A stretch of DNA of 64,000 nucleotides from Dimargaris cristalligena (GCA_027576995.1 JANBQC010000074.1:1-64000), one strand, 5' to 3'; shown: positions 39,680 through 50,699, counted from the first letter of the stretch. A program made the numbers and translations. The notes: a model not told the origin generated them from the sequence alone.

Positions 39680-42600
39680 TCACAGAGAGCAGATGAACTG
39701 AATCAAATAGGTACCAGGTATAATATTCATAGGTAACTGGGCCAAATTCGGATCCATCTGGGGGGTCGGATGATGCTGGTGGTACTGGGCAATATACTGG
39801 TCAATGCGTTGCAGAATACTCTCGACCGTGTAAAAGGAAGTCGGAACGGCGGGAATCGTTTGTGGTAAAAAGTAATGGGGCGACAGACTGGCCCCCCGAA
39901 GGGAATAGTTACTGCCATTAATACCACCGCCACCTTCCATGACGCCGGTGGGTCCTATCATACCCGACGATAGGGATTGGGTAGAGGCCCGTCGACTACC
40001 CGCAGTGTCGCCATTGCCCATAGGGGATACCCCGTAATGGAGCGAATGGGGATGGTGGGGTAGCTGTGACTGCGGTTGGCCTGGGCCAGCCGCCGTCGGG
40101 GAGGCAAAGAGCTGGCTGGTTGTAGACCGCCGGGGGTGGTTGGCAAAATAGTGACCGGGCTCGGGTGAGCCGGTGGGGTTGAGCAGTGGCATACTAGAAG
40201 AAGGGGGAGAGTTATGGGCACTATCGACAGGACTGGGCGACAGACATTCCCCAGGTAGCGAACCTGAGATCCCCATGGCCGGGTGGGAAATCATACGGGG
40301 CTGAATGGGGGTCTGGGTCTGCGACGGTGGTTGGGAGGAAGGTGGAGTGGTGTGTTGGAGGTAGTCCTGGATGGCCTGTTGGATGGCTTGGTTCCACCGG
40401 TCTTTCGCCTGGGCTGAACTGAACCCGAACATGTACCGCTTAAGCTTGAAGGAGTAGCGCAGATCCGGGGGGCCAAAGGCACTAAGCGGGGTCATGGCAC
40501 CATTATTACTACCGCCACTGCTACTACTACTGCTGCTGCTACCACTGCCATTACCATGCCCATGCCCATTGCTATTAGCCCCTCCTCCCCCTACGGCTGG
40601 TGCCGCTTTAAGGCTTTCACGCAAGGTCGCCGCCGCTGCTGCTGCCGCGGGCGACGGGGAGGATGTCATTAGATTAGGGGCCTGGAGGGCCACCGTCAGC
40701 GTGTGTTCCATAAATCCCCCTTCCACTAGCACACTCCGGACGGGTAACCCGGAATACACCCGGCTATTCCGACCGCGGGGCAGGAAGTAAATGGATGTAC
40801 GACCCAATACCGTCGGATAAATCGCGATTTTCTGGGTCTTCGCCAAACTAAAGTCGAGGACCTCCGGGTAGCAAAAGAGTCCCGGAGAATAGAGGCGGAT
40901 ACAGAAGCACGGGTCGGGGTAGGGGATGCGCACCCAAATTTCGGCGGCGGGCGTCAAGGTGCGGAGATGTTCCACAAGGGCCTGTGGGGGATGCGGGGAT
41001 GGGTGGATAGGGACGGAGGCTAAATAGGCGCGCAGTTCCCGGGAGGGCGGACCGTGCATAATGAGCCGCGCCGGGAATAAGTCGGTAGAGAAGTTAAGGG
41101 GGCCGTTACGGAACGACGGGGGGAAGGCGAACAGGGTATTGGGCGGTGGGACCGGTGGGTTTACGGAGGTTGGCGGAGAGCCGCCCAACATGCCCAAGCT
41201 GGTGGGATTCCAGACGGGGGTGACGTGACTGCATTCGGGCGCCGACTGGAAACGGACCATCACTCGTTTGGAATCGGCCGCCATTTCCAGTTTTTCGCGC
41301 CGGATCCGGTGGAACAGTTCCTGCAGATAGGGGGTGGGAACTTCCGTTTCGAATTGGTCCATGCCCCGTATCGGCATTTCCGCTAGGGGCAGCTCGTCCA
41401 ACGATAGATCGTCCGTGGAACTGTGGGGGCCCCGGCCGCCACCACCGCCTGGGACCCCGCGGCGCGATGGGTGGGGGTTGGCCACCTTAAACTTGGTGAT
41501 GAAATCGACGTAAGCCAACTCGGCGGTCATGTCCTGTTGGAGCAGAGGGTTATGGAGATCCGAATTCAGGGTCATGATGGCGTACACCAGTTTGACCGTC
41601 AGTTCCGGGGAGGCCGGTTCGAAATATTCAAAAAAACGGGGGGGCCGGAGGGTGCCGGCTCCTAGGCCTCCCCGGTTCACCGCGGAGCCATCCAAGGTAG
41701 TACTCCCGCCCCCAGTTCCTCCCGGAGCATCGGCCGCTGTACGATCGGAATGGGCCAATTCCTGAACCCCGTCGTACCAGTGCCGGGCGAACGTCTCCAG
41801 TAGGTAGTCGATGATGTGCGGGTCGCCGGGTAAACGAATGTAGAGCATGAAGATACGTAGGGCCTCGTCGATGGGCAGCATATGGTATTTGAAGCGGTCC
41901 AAAAAGGCCCACGTCACGGCATGGTGGAACTTGCGGCGCCGTTCGATATCGGCCCCTACGGGGTGTTGGATGGCCTGTTTACGGAGCAAGTGGGGGTCCT
42001 CCCGCACCATGTGTTGGTTATACGGCGAGGTTTGCACTTGGTGACGATTGCGCCAGGCGTGGCGGCAGCCGAACCCCAGGTACACCCCAAGCTGCTTACG
42101 GTTGAGTAGGGTGGTGCGGTAAAGGAACGAGGCGACGTGGTCGGCATCGGATGGAATCAGGTTCTCCTGGAGGAGCTGCAGGACCGTCAGTAAGGGGTTG
42201 GATTCAAATTGGCGGCAGGCGTTCCGCAAGCGGGGTTCCATCCATAGTGTGCCGGAGGGACCGGTCGCGGGAACGGCACCTAAAACAGTGGAATCCATGG
42301 GCATATACTCATTCTCCGAGTTTGAACGCGTAAGTGGTTTGAGTGCGGGGCTGGGGCTGGGGTGGATGTTGGACCGATCGTTTTGGATATGGGCGCGCTG
42401 GAGGGGAATAACGCTCCGAATCTGGAAGAAATCTTGCAAAGAAGGGCCCCCGTGGGAGGTAGAGTGGGGGGTAGTGGCGGTGGTGGATCGATTTCCGCTC
42501 TGGGGAGCAGCAGGGGGTTTACGAATTGACCGGGCCACGACCATGATATCGGTAAATAGAAATAGATAGCACTGTTTGGCGGAGACACTATTTAAGATCT

Positions 42601-45600
42601 GGAGGGCCGGGCCGTGGAACATGAGTTGGCGGGGTCCGCGCAGGAGGGGCTGGGGAGGTCCTAGCGCAGTGGGAGTCGGTCCGTCCTCCAGTGAAAGGGA
42701 AGCCCGGCGGGTGATGGGGGCTGAGGTAGTGATTTGCAGTGGGGGCAGTTGAGCTTCTGGGCCGGGCTCGGTAGTGGACTGAGGGGAAGCGCTGACACTC
42801 AAGGGTGGCCCGGACAGGGGAGAAGGACCTACTATGGAACCACCTTCGCTTGGTTTGGGGCGATCCGGCTTACCAAAGACGATGGAGCCGGTCTTGTTAG
42901 TATTAGAAGGGGGTGGTGGGGTCACGGGCGGTGCTAGTTCAGCGGGGCGTGCCTGCATATCCGAAATGGGTGGGACGGTACTAGAGTCCTGGTCCTTCGT
43001 GGATATGGAGGTGATGGAGGAGGCTAAGGATGGGGCAGGGGAGGCGGTCCGAGATGCCGGGGAATTGGGCCGGGTTTCTGTTGGGGAGGGCACCGCTAGA
43101 AATGGGTGGCTGGTCCGATGGGGCGAAGTCCGCTCTTCTACGCTGGGAGGTGCAATAATGGCGGTGGGGGTAGTAGGAGCACTGGCTGAGGTGGTATTTT
43201 TAGTATAGAGATCTGTACGCAGTTCCCGGAGGAACGCTAGCTCACTTTGACCATCACCATCCCCACCCGCAGCCTGCCTAGGCAGGGGATCTGAGGTCTG
43301 GCGTTGCATCTCCTCTAAGTGAAGGTCAACGACTTGGTCCAGCAGAACCATGCTGAGGGCTTCGCGTCGGATAAAGCGGTTTTTGCGGGCTCGGCTAACC
43401 AGGGACCGAGGAATAATAAAGGTGGAAGCGGCATCCGCCTCACTAAGGGAGAGTTCCTGGGGGATGGCCGGGTCGTTGGAGGCAAAGAAGGATACGGGCC
43501 GGGCGGCAGCGCTTGGGGAACGCACCCTGCGGTCCACGGATCGGGTAAATTCGTCGGGGGTAAAGGTGGGTTGGGAGGAGGGCTTGCTCAGTTCATCTTG
43601 GCTTAGGTGAGGGATGGCATCCAGAAGCTGCTGACTGATGGATGAGCGATAATGGCGGGGATCATCCGAGAGCTGGCGGGTCATTTGGGAACCTGTGCTC
43701 CCTTCATTAGCGGGCTGGTAGTAGAATGTGATGGACTGCGGCCGGGTGTTCTGCTGGTGAATGGCAGGGAGTTGGCTGTCGGAGCAGCTTGGGGCTAAGG
43801 GAGGTAGGGGAGGGAGGGTTAGGGGATTGGGTAAATACAAAGAAGTGCGGTTGCGTGGGGGGCTGGCGGTAGCTAACCCGGCGGGTAGGTCAGGGGCATC
43901 CGAGGATAGGAATAGGCTATTGCGCTGGGCATCCACGACAATGCGTGAGCGGCGGTGCAAACTGTGGTTGGCGGTGGTTTCTTCCGGGGCGGTACCGAAG
44001 GGGGCAATAACCAGAACGGCCATGGGCTCAAACTGCACCCGGCGACGCACAATGGAATGTGGCACTGAGGGTCGAAAAGTTCCGAAACGGGGTTCGGAGG
44101 AGGGGTTTAAATTGCGGACCGGAGGCGGCGAGATGACTACCGAAGGGGATGCAGCGGGCGGAAGCGGTGGGGGGACTGACCGAGAAGAGGCCATGACAGG
44201 TAGCAAGCGACTAGCGGCGGGTGGGGTTTTGAGCGTGCCAGAAGGGGCATTGGCCGCGGGTTCCGCTGGCTTAGGTAGCGGCAGTGAGGACGAGTCGGCG
44301 GTGGGATTTGGGGTAGGTTCGGGCAGGAGGGGTTCGGTAGGGAGCGGATCCGAAATGACCACCACCTCAGCTTTATGGGACACCAGGTCAACCGGGGAAC
44401 TAATGACGCAGACGGACTTGCTCTTACCCATGGTGGTGGGACCAGTGGCCAGAGCCAATTGCTCAGTGGCATCCAGGTCGACTCCGGCCGACTGGGGGGC
44501 ACTGGTGGTTGTAGTGAGGGGCGAAGAAGTAAGAACGCCGCCATGGTCGGAGGATGCGGAAGGGACCGTTTTATACAAGGTCTGAAGCAGGGTTAGAGCA
44601 CGTTCGATTTGCGAGTTGGGGGCCTGCAGGCAGGATCGAAGGTGATTATCATTCGGGGCCGAGGCCGACCCTCGGGTTACGGAGGTCTGGGGCATACCAC
44701 GACCAGTAAGGCGGGGGTCATAGGGAAGATGGTGGCCGCCTTTAGGGGCGGAGTGACTGCGCACCAGCTCCAGCTCTTTCATATTCAGGACGTTGAAAAA
44801 GTCGGCAAATGAGCGGGAGCGCCGTAAGAGAGAGGTCTCTTTATTCACGGCGCCGTTGGTCATTTGGGACTCGCGGTAAATACTTAAACGCTGAATGACG
44901 GCGCGGTTAAGCTGGGTTGAGGTGGCGGGGTTCCGGGTACGGGGAATGGGCTGATCATAGCGGGGTTCGCCTGCAGTCGGGCCAGGGGGGGTGGAGACCG
45001 ATGGGGGCGCATAAGGCGGCATATTGGTCCGGGCGCGGGGCTCCATGGGGATATTATCTATGGATGGGATGGGGTCCCAGGTGTTAGAGCGCTGGATGGG
45101 CGAGGAAACCAAAGTGCGGGGGGGAGGCTGGGAACGGTCCCAGTGAGGAGGGGGCGGGTGGTTACTATGAGGGCCCGAGGACTTGGCAGCTTGGCTTAGA
45201 CCGGCCAACTCGGACGAAAAATGCTGGATCAAGGCATCGAGGGGAGACATGAGGGCCTCCTGTAAGTGGATAGCGGTCGCATCCCGGCCGATGATACTGA
45301 GAGTCTTGGAGCGCCGTAGATTGAGTTGTCGTCGCCGCCGGGCCGATGGGGGAAGGGTGGATTGCGGAGGGAGAGTGCTAGACCGCTGCTGGAGGGGCGG
45401 GTGAGGATAGGGTAATAATGGTTCCCGGAGTGGGGGACCATGGGTCGCGGTATCGCGGGCATTGCGTTGGGCATGAGGGATTAATTCACGGGGCGGACCA
45501 TCGGGGGCAACGCGGTGGATATTGGGCTGGGACTTATGCCGAATGGTCGGCGGTGGCTCGGGCCTAGGTTCCTCGGGACGGTAAGAAGTGCGGCGCGCCC

Positions 45601-46063
45601 CTTTATTATTGATGGGCGGTTGGCGGCGAATATAACCTGTGGGTTTACGGCCGATGGGACTCCGGCCGCGCTGGGCGGGTGGTTCGTCATTAAGAAAGGT
45701 CACTTCAATGGGAGGGGGCAAATGAAGCGGCAGGCGGATGCCCCCTTGGGAGGCCGCTGGCGGGGTTAAGTGAAGGTTTGGCTGAGTTGCGGGGGGCGGT
45801 CCGTGGTATGCATGGTGGTGGGGGAGCCGTGTCCCAGGACTAGAGGCGGCCTGGGGTGGGTTTGGAGGTTTGGGGGAGGCGCTCCGGGACTGGTCTGGGG
45901 CTAGACGACGCTGGGGCGAGAAGTTGGGCGGCCGCGAGTGCTGCTGGCTGGGCAGAGAGTGGGGTTTAGCATTGCTGGACGACCGATAGGGGTTGGAGGG
46001 ATCGGAATGGATACGGTAGACAGGGGGACTGGACGCCTGAAGATGCTCAAAGTTGGGCGGCAT
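39680..46063 (-). CDS. Sec7-domain Arf guanine-nucleotide exchange factor with PH domain (Syt1/IQSEC-like)
   Basis: A single 2127-codon frame. Roughly the first 1100 residues are disordered and Pro/Ser-rich. A PH-like strand set (LMFHGPALQILN...CYLFLFTDIMVVA) lies near residue 1150. The Sec7 domain runs about 1300-1560: LLNRKQLGVYLGF, IDEALRIFMLYIRLPGDPHI, and the hydrophobic-groove motif MTLNSDLHNPLL, with a low-complexity insert before that last motif. A PH domain interrupted by poly-Ser/Gly ends near residue 1900 (LKRYMFGFSSAQAKDRWNQA). The product would activate an Arf or Arl GTPase on Golgi, endosomal or plasma membranes. The catalytic glutamate of the R-L-P-G-E motif is aspartate (about D1414). 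Syt1-type fungal proteins have the same order of parts; the exact orthologue is not settled. Confidence 0.88.
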   Translation of the reverse strand: MPPNFEHLQASSPPVYRIHSDPSNPYRSSSNAKPHSLPSQQHSRPPNFSPQRRLAPDQSRSASPKPPNPPQAASSPGTRLPHHHAYHGPPPATQPNLHLTPPAASQGGIRLPLHLPPPIEVTFLNDEPPAQRGRSPIGRKPTGYIRRQPPINNKGARRTSYRPEEPRPEPPPTIRHKSQPNIHRVAPDGPPRELIPHAQRNARDTATHGPPLREPLLPYPHPPLQQRSSTLPPQSTLPPSARRRRQLNLRRSKTLSIIGRDATAIHLQEALMSPLDALIQHFSSELAGLSQAAKSSGPHSNHPPPPHWDRSQPPPRTLVSSPIQRSNTWDPIPSIDNIPMEPRARTNMPPYAPPSVSTPPGPTAGEPRYDQPIPRTRNPATSTQLNRAVIQRLSIYRESQMTNGAVNKETSLLRRSRSFADFFNVLNMKELELVRSHSAPKGGHHLPYDPRLTGRGMPQTSVTRGSASAPNDNHLRSCLQAPNSQIERALTLLQTLYKTVPSASSDHGGVLTSSPLTTTTSAPQSAGVDLDATEQLALATGPTTMGKSKSVCVISSPVDLVSHKAEVVVISDPLPTEPLLPEPTPNPTADSSSLPLPKPAEPAANAPSGTLKTPPAASRLLPVMASSRSVPPPLPPAASPSVVISPPPVRNLNPSSEPRFGTFRPSVPHSIVRRRVQFEPMAVLVIAPFGTAPEETTANHSLHRRSRIVVDAQRNSLFLSSDAPDLPAGLATASPPRNRTSLYLPNPLTLPPLPPLAPSCSDSQLPAIHQQNTRPQSITFYYQPANEGSTGSQMTRQLSDDPRHYRSSISQQLLDAIPHLSQDELSKPSSQPTFTPDEFTRSVDRRVRSPSAAARPVSFFASNDPAIPQELSLSEADAASTFIIPRSLVSRARKNRFIRREALSMVLLDQVVDLHLEEMQRQTSDPLPRQAAGGDGDGQSELAFLRELRTDLYTKNTTSASAPTTPTAIIAPPSVEERTSPHRTSHPFLAVPSPTETRPNSPASRTASPAPSLASSITSISTKDQDSSTVPPISDMQARPAELAPPVTPPPPSNTNKTGSIVFGKPDRPKPSEGGSIVGPSPLSGPPLSVSASPQSTTEPGPEAQLPPLQITTSAPITRRASLSLEDGPTPTALGPPQPLLRGPRQLMFHGPALQILNSVSAKQCYLFLFTDIMVVARSIRKPPAAPQSGNRSTTATTPHSTSHGGPSLQDFFQIRSVIPLQRAHIQNDRSNIHPSPSPALKPLTRSNSENEYMPMDSTVLGAVPATGPSGTLWMEPRLRNACRQFESNPLLTVLQLLQENLIPSDADHVASFLYRTTLLNRKQLGVYLGFGCRHAWRNRHQVQTSPYNQHMVREDPHLLRKQAIQHPVGADIERRRKFHHAVTWAFLDRFKYHMLPIDEALRIFMLYIRLPGDPHIIDYLLETFARHWYDGVQELAHSDRTAADAPGGTGGGSTTLDGSAVNRGGLGAGTLRPPRFFEYFEPASPELTVKLVYAIMTLNSDLHNPLLQQDMTAELAYVDFITKFKVANPHPSRRGVPGGGGGRGPHSSTDDLSLDELPLAEMPIRGMDQFETEVPTPYLQELFHRIRREKLEMAADSKRVMVRFQSAPECSHVTPVWNPTSLGMLGGSPPTSVNPPVPPPNTLFAFPPSFRNGPLNFSTDLFPARLIMHGPPSRELRAYLASVPIHPSPHPPQALVEHLRTLTPAAEIWVRIPYPDPCFCIRLYSPGLFCYPEVLDFSLAKTQKIAIYPTVLGRTSIYFLPRGRNSRVYSGLPVRSVLVEGGFMEHTLTVALQAPNLMTSSPSPAAAAAAATLRESLKAAPAVGGGGANSNGHGHGNGSGSSSSSSSSGGSNNGAMTPLSAFGPPDLRYSFKLKRYMFGFSSAQAKDRWNQAIQQAIQDYLQHTTPPSSQPPSQTQTPIQPRMISHPAMGISGSLPGECLSPSPVDSAHNSPPSSSMPLLNPTGSPEPGHYFANHPRRSTTSQLFASPTAAGPGQPQSQLPHHPHSLHYGVSPMGNGDTAGSRRASTQSLSSGMIGPTGVMEGGGGINGSNYSLRGASLSPHYFLPQTIPAVPTSFYTVESILQRIDQYIAQYHQHHPTPQMDPNLAQLPMNIIPGTYLIQFICSL

Positions 46064-46351
46064 AGAAGGAATGAGGACAACTTCAGGCCAGCGCTGAGGT
46101 GGTACTGGACTTTAGAGTTATCGAGAGGGTATGGGTTAAAAATAGAAGAGTAGCAAAGGTAGAAGGAGTACGGCGCAAAAGAGGAAATACTAAACGTAGA
46201 GAGCGGGAATAGCCAGCCTTGAAGGAAGATGCCTAGGAACTGAGGGTAGGATAAGAGTTAGCAATATATGTTGAGGACATGGGGAACCGAGTAGCGTCGG
46301 GGCGCAGGTCGGGGATGGCCGGCTAGGGCGGTACAAGGGGGGATATAATAA

Positions 46352-46402
46352 GTGAAAGAGGGAGAAAGAGGGAGAAAGAGAGAGAGAGAGAGGAGAAAGA
46401 GA
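46352..46402. repeat. GA-rich simple repeat
   Basis: Units of GGGAGAAAGA grade into a run of GA dinucleotides upstream of the Sec7 gene. Confidence 0.85.
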
Positions 46403-47350
46403 CGGGCTGGATGAGAAGGAAGCCCTTGGGGGAAGAAGTAACGCACTCCCGACGCAAGCGGGGGGAACAACTATACTATATGCTATATGCTATTAGGCTA
46501 GATGGGAGAAGCTGCTCCAACTTACAAGGGAATGCTAGAACTTATGCTATACTTTCTAAGCGGAAATGCTATAGCTAAACTCAAAAATAAAAGCGCATTA
46601 TCAACCAGCACGCCAGTGTAACCAAAGCCCAGGAACCCTTTTTTCAATGTTTTGCTTCTCCTTTGCAGGTTGGTGAGAGATAATCCAATAGAGCAGTTTT
46701 TTAGTGAGCACACCTTAAAGGGCTGCCTTTACCCAACTATCCCAACAAAATCACCACCTGTGGGTTGGACCAGCGAAACCTTTTTTCTTCCAGGAATACA
46801 CTCGATCAACCGCCTTGTCTATAAATGATTTGGGGATCCGAACTACGCGACCACCCCACCTTAGGATATGGGTGGGAGAGCGAGAGGGATGATCGATGGC
46901 CCATCCAACATTAGAGCTGCTGGTTTAGATTGGTATCCCGGTGCTTTTCTTTTGTACTGAATAACAACCAGTCGCCGTCCGTTTGGTTGTTATATATAAA
47001 CAACAGGCCTGTTTAGCATTGTAGTGGTGGCCAAGCCTATAGATAAACTAACCCAAATCATATACGACTATAGAAACCCGGCATTTAAATCCCGAGCAGC
47101 CGAGTAAATCAATCAATCAAACTAATAATCCACCTTCTTTTAAAGTACTGGCTCTATTGGGTAGATGATGTCATGCACGCCTGGGTGGGGGATTTGTCAA
47201 AGGGACTGTGCCTGCGGGGATTAATTATGAAGCCAGTGCAGTGCAGTGGTGTGGTTAAACACTAGTTCCCCAGCACCGCCAATGTAGTTCCAGTGCGATG
47301 CGGTACTGAACTAATAACCCTTCCGCCTATATAATACACACGCATATGTA

Positions 47351-47504
47351 TATATATGAGTGAAGTTCAGCTTGGTTGTATAAGGTTTTAACCAATATGT
47401 GTATGGGAAAATCGGTGGGATGCTTATTTTCAACCAGTAGTATTTGCCTCATCAAATGGATTTTTCGTTATACAGCCTTGTTGAACTACTCCCATATATA
47501 TATA
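47351..47504 (-). mobile_element. Small inverted-repeat element, copy A (MITE-like)
   Basis: About 154 bases. The ends are imperfect inverted repeats: left TATATATGAGTGAAGTTCAG; right, read inverted, TATATATGGGAGTAGTTCAA. Both are followed by a GTATAA block. The interior closely matches, in reverse orientation, the sequence at 50482-50625. It has no coding capacity. It sits 0.8 kb upstream of the rhomboid gene. Confidence 0.75.
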
Positions 47505-48280
47505 CAAGCACCATGGTAAAACGAAAGGGCAAACTCCAATGGAAAGCTCTATACTCTGCTCGGTGCCTTTTCTATTAAAAACCACCAGTGGGGATTTACC
47601 ATTGAAGGCCCCTCCATTGGCTGTATATGCTGTAGCGTAAGTAACTGCGACGAGGCAATTGGCGCGCACTCGTTTAATTGGCGATAGTTCTGAACTATTC
47701 TCCTTCTTAAATATATATCATTATGATTATTATGGAATTTAAGAAAGGGTCGGGTTTTATATGCACAGAGATATATAAAAGAACAATAGGTTCACTCCCA
47801 CTCACTCTTACCATCCGCCAAGCCATTCGATGGATGTTCAGTTGGTGTAACTCATTTTGGGCCGCCTGCTTCCTCTATCGCTGCTTTCCGGGTGCGCTCT
47901 TCTATGAAGGGGGCGCTGTATATAATAATAATATTAATAATACCATTGCCCCCCTTTTATCCGTCCTTGGCCTTTTTCTCCACCACGGGCTACCAATTTA
48001 TCAACTGTTTTTAAAGTACTTGGCCTGACCTAAAACCCCTTTCCCCACTGGGTAGCTTTAGTATAATACAGCACACCAGCTAACAGCTGGTTGATTCTAA
48101 TTCGGCAACTCTGCTCCCACCTGTTTTATTTTGTTGCTCCGCTAATAGCCAGTACCGGTCCTTTGGAACCTGCGCCTCATCCCTTCGCCTATTCGACTAG
48201 TTTAGCCACCCTTTTCTTCCTTATTCCACCCTAATCACGCTCTGCCGCAGGGCTCCAAACGACCCTCTTACTCCGACATT

Positions 48281-49567
48281 ATGAACGGCCGCTTCGAACC
48301 TGCGGGGCCTTACCACACGGACTTCGCCCATCAGCCTATCCGGGAGTTTCCCAGCCCCTCCGATAATCTAGCCGTCCACCCCCACCCGCCACCTTCCAGC
48401 GTCTCGGGCCCGGGTGCTGCTTCGTCATACTACAGCTCCGGTTACTCCCACTCAACACAACCCCCCCAGCTCGAGGGCGGCTACTATGCCGCTGGCGGCC
48501 CCGTCCCGTACGGCTCGCCACCCGCTGCCCCAGCCCTGGGTATGGCGTCCGACAAGTACTCCCAGAACGCCTTGGCCCACCCCGTGATTCCGCTGGTGGA
48601 CATCAAGACAGTTGACCCCCAGGCCCGGGGCCCCACTACCTTCCTGCGTCGACGCCAGCCGTGGGTCGTATGGCTTTTTACCCTCGGCCAGGTTATCGCC
48701 CTCGTCGTCGAGCTCATTATCAACCACCAACTCACTGGTAGTGTCATTCAAACCAGCCCCTTCAATTATATGATTGGCCCCTCCACCGCTACCCTCATCT
48801 ACACCGGTGCCCGTTTTGTGCCCTGTATGCGCCCCGGCCCGTACAGCAACCAGCCCGCTCCTTGTCTGCAGGACGGCGGCATCTATTCCACTAACACCAC
48901 CTGTACCTGGGAGCAGCTGTGCGGCTTCGATGGATTTAAGCCCGACGGTACCCCGGACCAGGGCTTCCGTTTTGTTCTCCCGATATTCCTCCACGCCGGC
49001 GTACTCCACCTACTCTTCAATCTGCTTCACCAGCTGTCCTACGGCAGCCAACTGGAACGGGAAATCGGTTGGTGGCGCTTCGGCGCCATTTACATACTCA
49101 GTGGTATAGGTGGCATCATTCTAGGATCAATCCTATCGCCCCCTTTATTCGCCTCCGTGGGGGCATCAGGCGCCCTTTTCGGCCTCCTCGCCTGCCAACT
49201 CTTGGAGATCCTATTTAACTGGCATCGCATTCATAATCCGTGCCTAGAGCTCTCCAAATTCGTCATTGTCATTGGCCTGTCCTTCGTGCTCGGTCTATTG
49301 CCCGGTATCGACAATTTCGCCCATATCGGTGGCTTCATCGCCGGTCTCTTCGCGGGTCTCATCTTTCTGTCTAACCTGCCCTTCGATAAATACACCAAAT
49401 GGATTCGCCTTGCGGCCTGGGTTATTTCGGTGGCCGTTATCATTACCTTGTTCACCACCGGTCTGGTCACTTTCTACGACAAGGATGATTTGACTAACAT
49501 TTGTCCCTGGTGTAAAAATCTTACTTGCGCCGCCATTTTTGACTCGTGCAAGGCCATGTATAACTAA
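48281..49567 (+). CDS. Rhomboid-family intramembrane serine protease
   Basis: Cleaves transmembrane substrates within the membrane. It is 428 residues with a Pro/Ser/Tyr-rich cytosolic N-terminal region of about 125 residues, then a first hydrophobic helix (WVVWLFTLGQVIALVVELII) and a loop with several cysteines. The rhomboid core follows: HAGVLHLLFNLLHQ, a GxxxG-rich segment, the catalytic serine S296 in VGASGALFGLL, and the catalytic histidine H348 in DNFAHIGGFIAGL. A further helix follows, then a Cys-containing tail (CPWCKNLTC). Both catalytic residues are present, so activity is expected. The layout is that of the secretase class (secretory pathway or plasma membrane), not the mitochondrial PARL class. 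It is intronless and convergent with the PDR gene across a transposon nest. Confidence 0.95.
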   Translation: MNGRFEPAGPYHTDFAHQPIREFPSPSDNLAVHPHPPPSSVSGPGAASSYYSSGYSHSTQPPQLEGGYYAAGGPVPYGSPPAAPALGMASDKYSQNALAHPVIPLVDIKTVDPQARGPTTFLRRRQPWVVWLFTLGQVIALVVELIINHQLTGSVIQTSPFNYMIGPSTATLIYTGARFVPCMRPGPYSNQPAPCLQDGGIYSTNTTCTWEQLCGFDGFKPDGTPDQGFRFVLPIFLHAGVLHLLFNLLHQLSYGSQLEREIGWWRFGAIYILSGIGGIILGSILSPPLFASVGASGALFGLLACQLLEILFNWHRIHNPCLELSKFVIVIGLSFVLGLLPGIDNFAHIGGFIAGLFAGLIFLSNLPFDKYTKWIRLAAWVISVAVIITLFTTGLVTFYDKDDLTNICPWCKNLTCAAIFDSCKAMYN

Positions 49568-50020
49568 CCATTTCTTCGTCTATGGATACCATGTTCTGTT
49601 CGTTTGTTTTTTGTTTACCCATCGGATTATATTTATATATCGATGTTACGGTTTACCCCTTATTTTTCGGTTGACCAAACCGGTATTGGCCACCCCCCCT
49701 CTCTCTTATTCTACTTCTTTCTATGTACACTTATTTCCCCATATTTGATTTGATGCGCCAATTGGTTATCGTTCACTCTATTGGCTCTTAATTATTGACT
49801 AAGAAAGGTATATCGAAATTATTTATTACCTTTCTCGGCGTATTACTACTGCCCTACTCTAATTAAGGCTCTTTATCAGTCCCTAGGAACTAATGCCATT
49901 TCCAATCCCTACTTCCCATTTAATATCTAGAGTATCCTACTATATATCCTTAATATTTCAGGATTGTATGGTTTATTCACTTATATGTTTTCAATAATAT
50001 AGGTATACTGGTGTTATTCA
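49568..50020. other. AT-rich 3' flank of rhomboid
   Basis: No gene or repeat recognised up to the first inverted-repeat element. Confidence 0.5.
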
Positions 50021-50166
50021 TATGGGATAGGTTCAACCAGACTGTGTAACAAAAAATCCGTTGGATGAGGCAAAAGCCACTGGTTAAAAATGAACCTCCC
50101 ATATATTTTCCCATACCTGTACCATTCAAAATCTTATAGAGCTACACTGAACTCCACCTATATATA
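50021..50166 (+). mobile_element. Small inverted-repeat element, copy B
   Basis: Starts TATGGGATAGGTTCAACCAG, contains AAAAAATCCGTTGGATGAGG, and ends CTGAACTCCACCTATATATA. It is a diverged copy of the element at 47351-47504, in the opposite orientation. Confidence 0.7.
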
Positions 50167-50368
50167 CAGAGATGTGGGAGATGCATCATTATTAGAAGGA
50201 TGCCCTTCTACTCGACATTAGTCCCAAATCAAAGAAAATGGCATCAATGTAACCTCCACTATATATAAGCTGTCACATGGTCTAATGCGGTGTTTGTTGG
50301 CTGGGACCGGGGCATTATCAGGTAAATATAACTACTAACCAGCCTATGCTTCTACTGAGTAGTCGCAA

Positions 50369-50484
50369 TATGGGAAAGGTTCTACCAGGTTATATAACAA
50401 GAAATCCGTTTGTTAAGGCGAATACTACTGGTTAAACATGAATATCCCGCCTATCTTCCCATACACATATCATTCAAAACCATA
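50369..50484 (+). mobile_element. Small inverted-repeat element, copy C (3' truncated)
   Basis: Starts TATGGGAAAGGTTCTACCAG and carries AAGAAATCCGTTTGTTAAGG and CCCATACACATATCATTCAA. It runs directly into copy D and lacks its right terminus, as if D inserted into it or recombined with it. Confidence 0.65.
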
Positions 50485-50625
50485 TGGGAGTAGTTTAAGG
50501 CTGTATAATGAAAAATCCATTTGATGAGGCAAATACTACTAGTTGAAAATAAACATCTCACCGATTTCCCCATACACATATTGGTTAAAACCTTATACAA
50601 CCAAGCTAAACTTCACCCATATATA
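50482..50625 (+). mobile_element. Small inverted-repeat element, copy D
   Basis: Nearly identical to the reverse complement of copy A over most of its length, including GAAAAATCCATTTGATGAGG and CCATACACATATTGGTTAAA. It ends ACTTCACCCATATATA. A second end-like fragment (GGGTCGAATTTCACCTATAT) follows at 50629-50648. Confidence 0.75.
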
Positions 50626-50699
50626 GCTGGGTCGAATTTCACCTATATGGATCTTCTCAGTAGTGAGGATTTATGTATTAATGATAAAACTTATAAATA

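Larger units (their letters stand above)
46064..48280. promoter_or_regulatory. Divergent intergenic region between the Sec7 gene and rhomboid
   Basis: About 2.2 kb without a recognised gene. A GA-rich tract (46352-46402) is pyrimidine-rich when read as the Sec7 leader. One copy of the small inverted-repeat element lies at 47351-47504. The 300 bases before the rhomboid ATG are T/C-rich and probably leader sequence. Confidence 0.4.

Noticed and set aside
43761..44585. 274-codon frame on + inside the Sec7 gene
   Set aside because: It is an antisense shadow of the Pro/Ser-rich region of the Sec7 protein, with Gly/Arg-rich composition and no domain.
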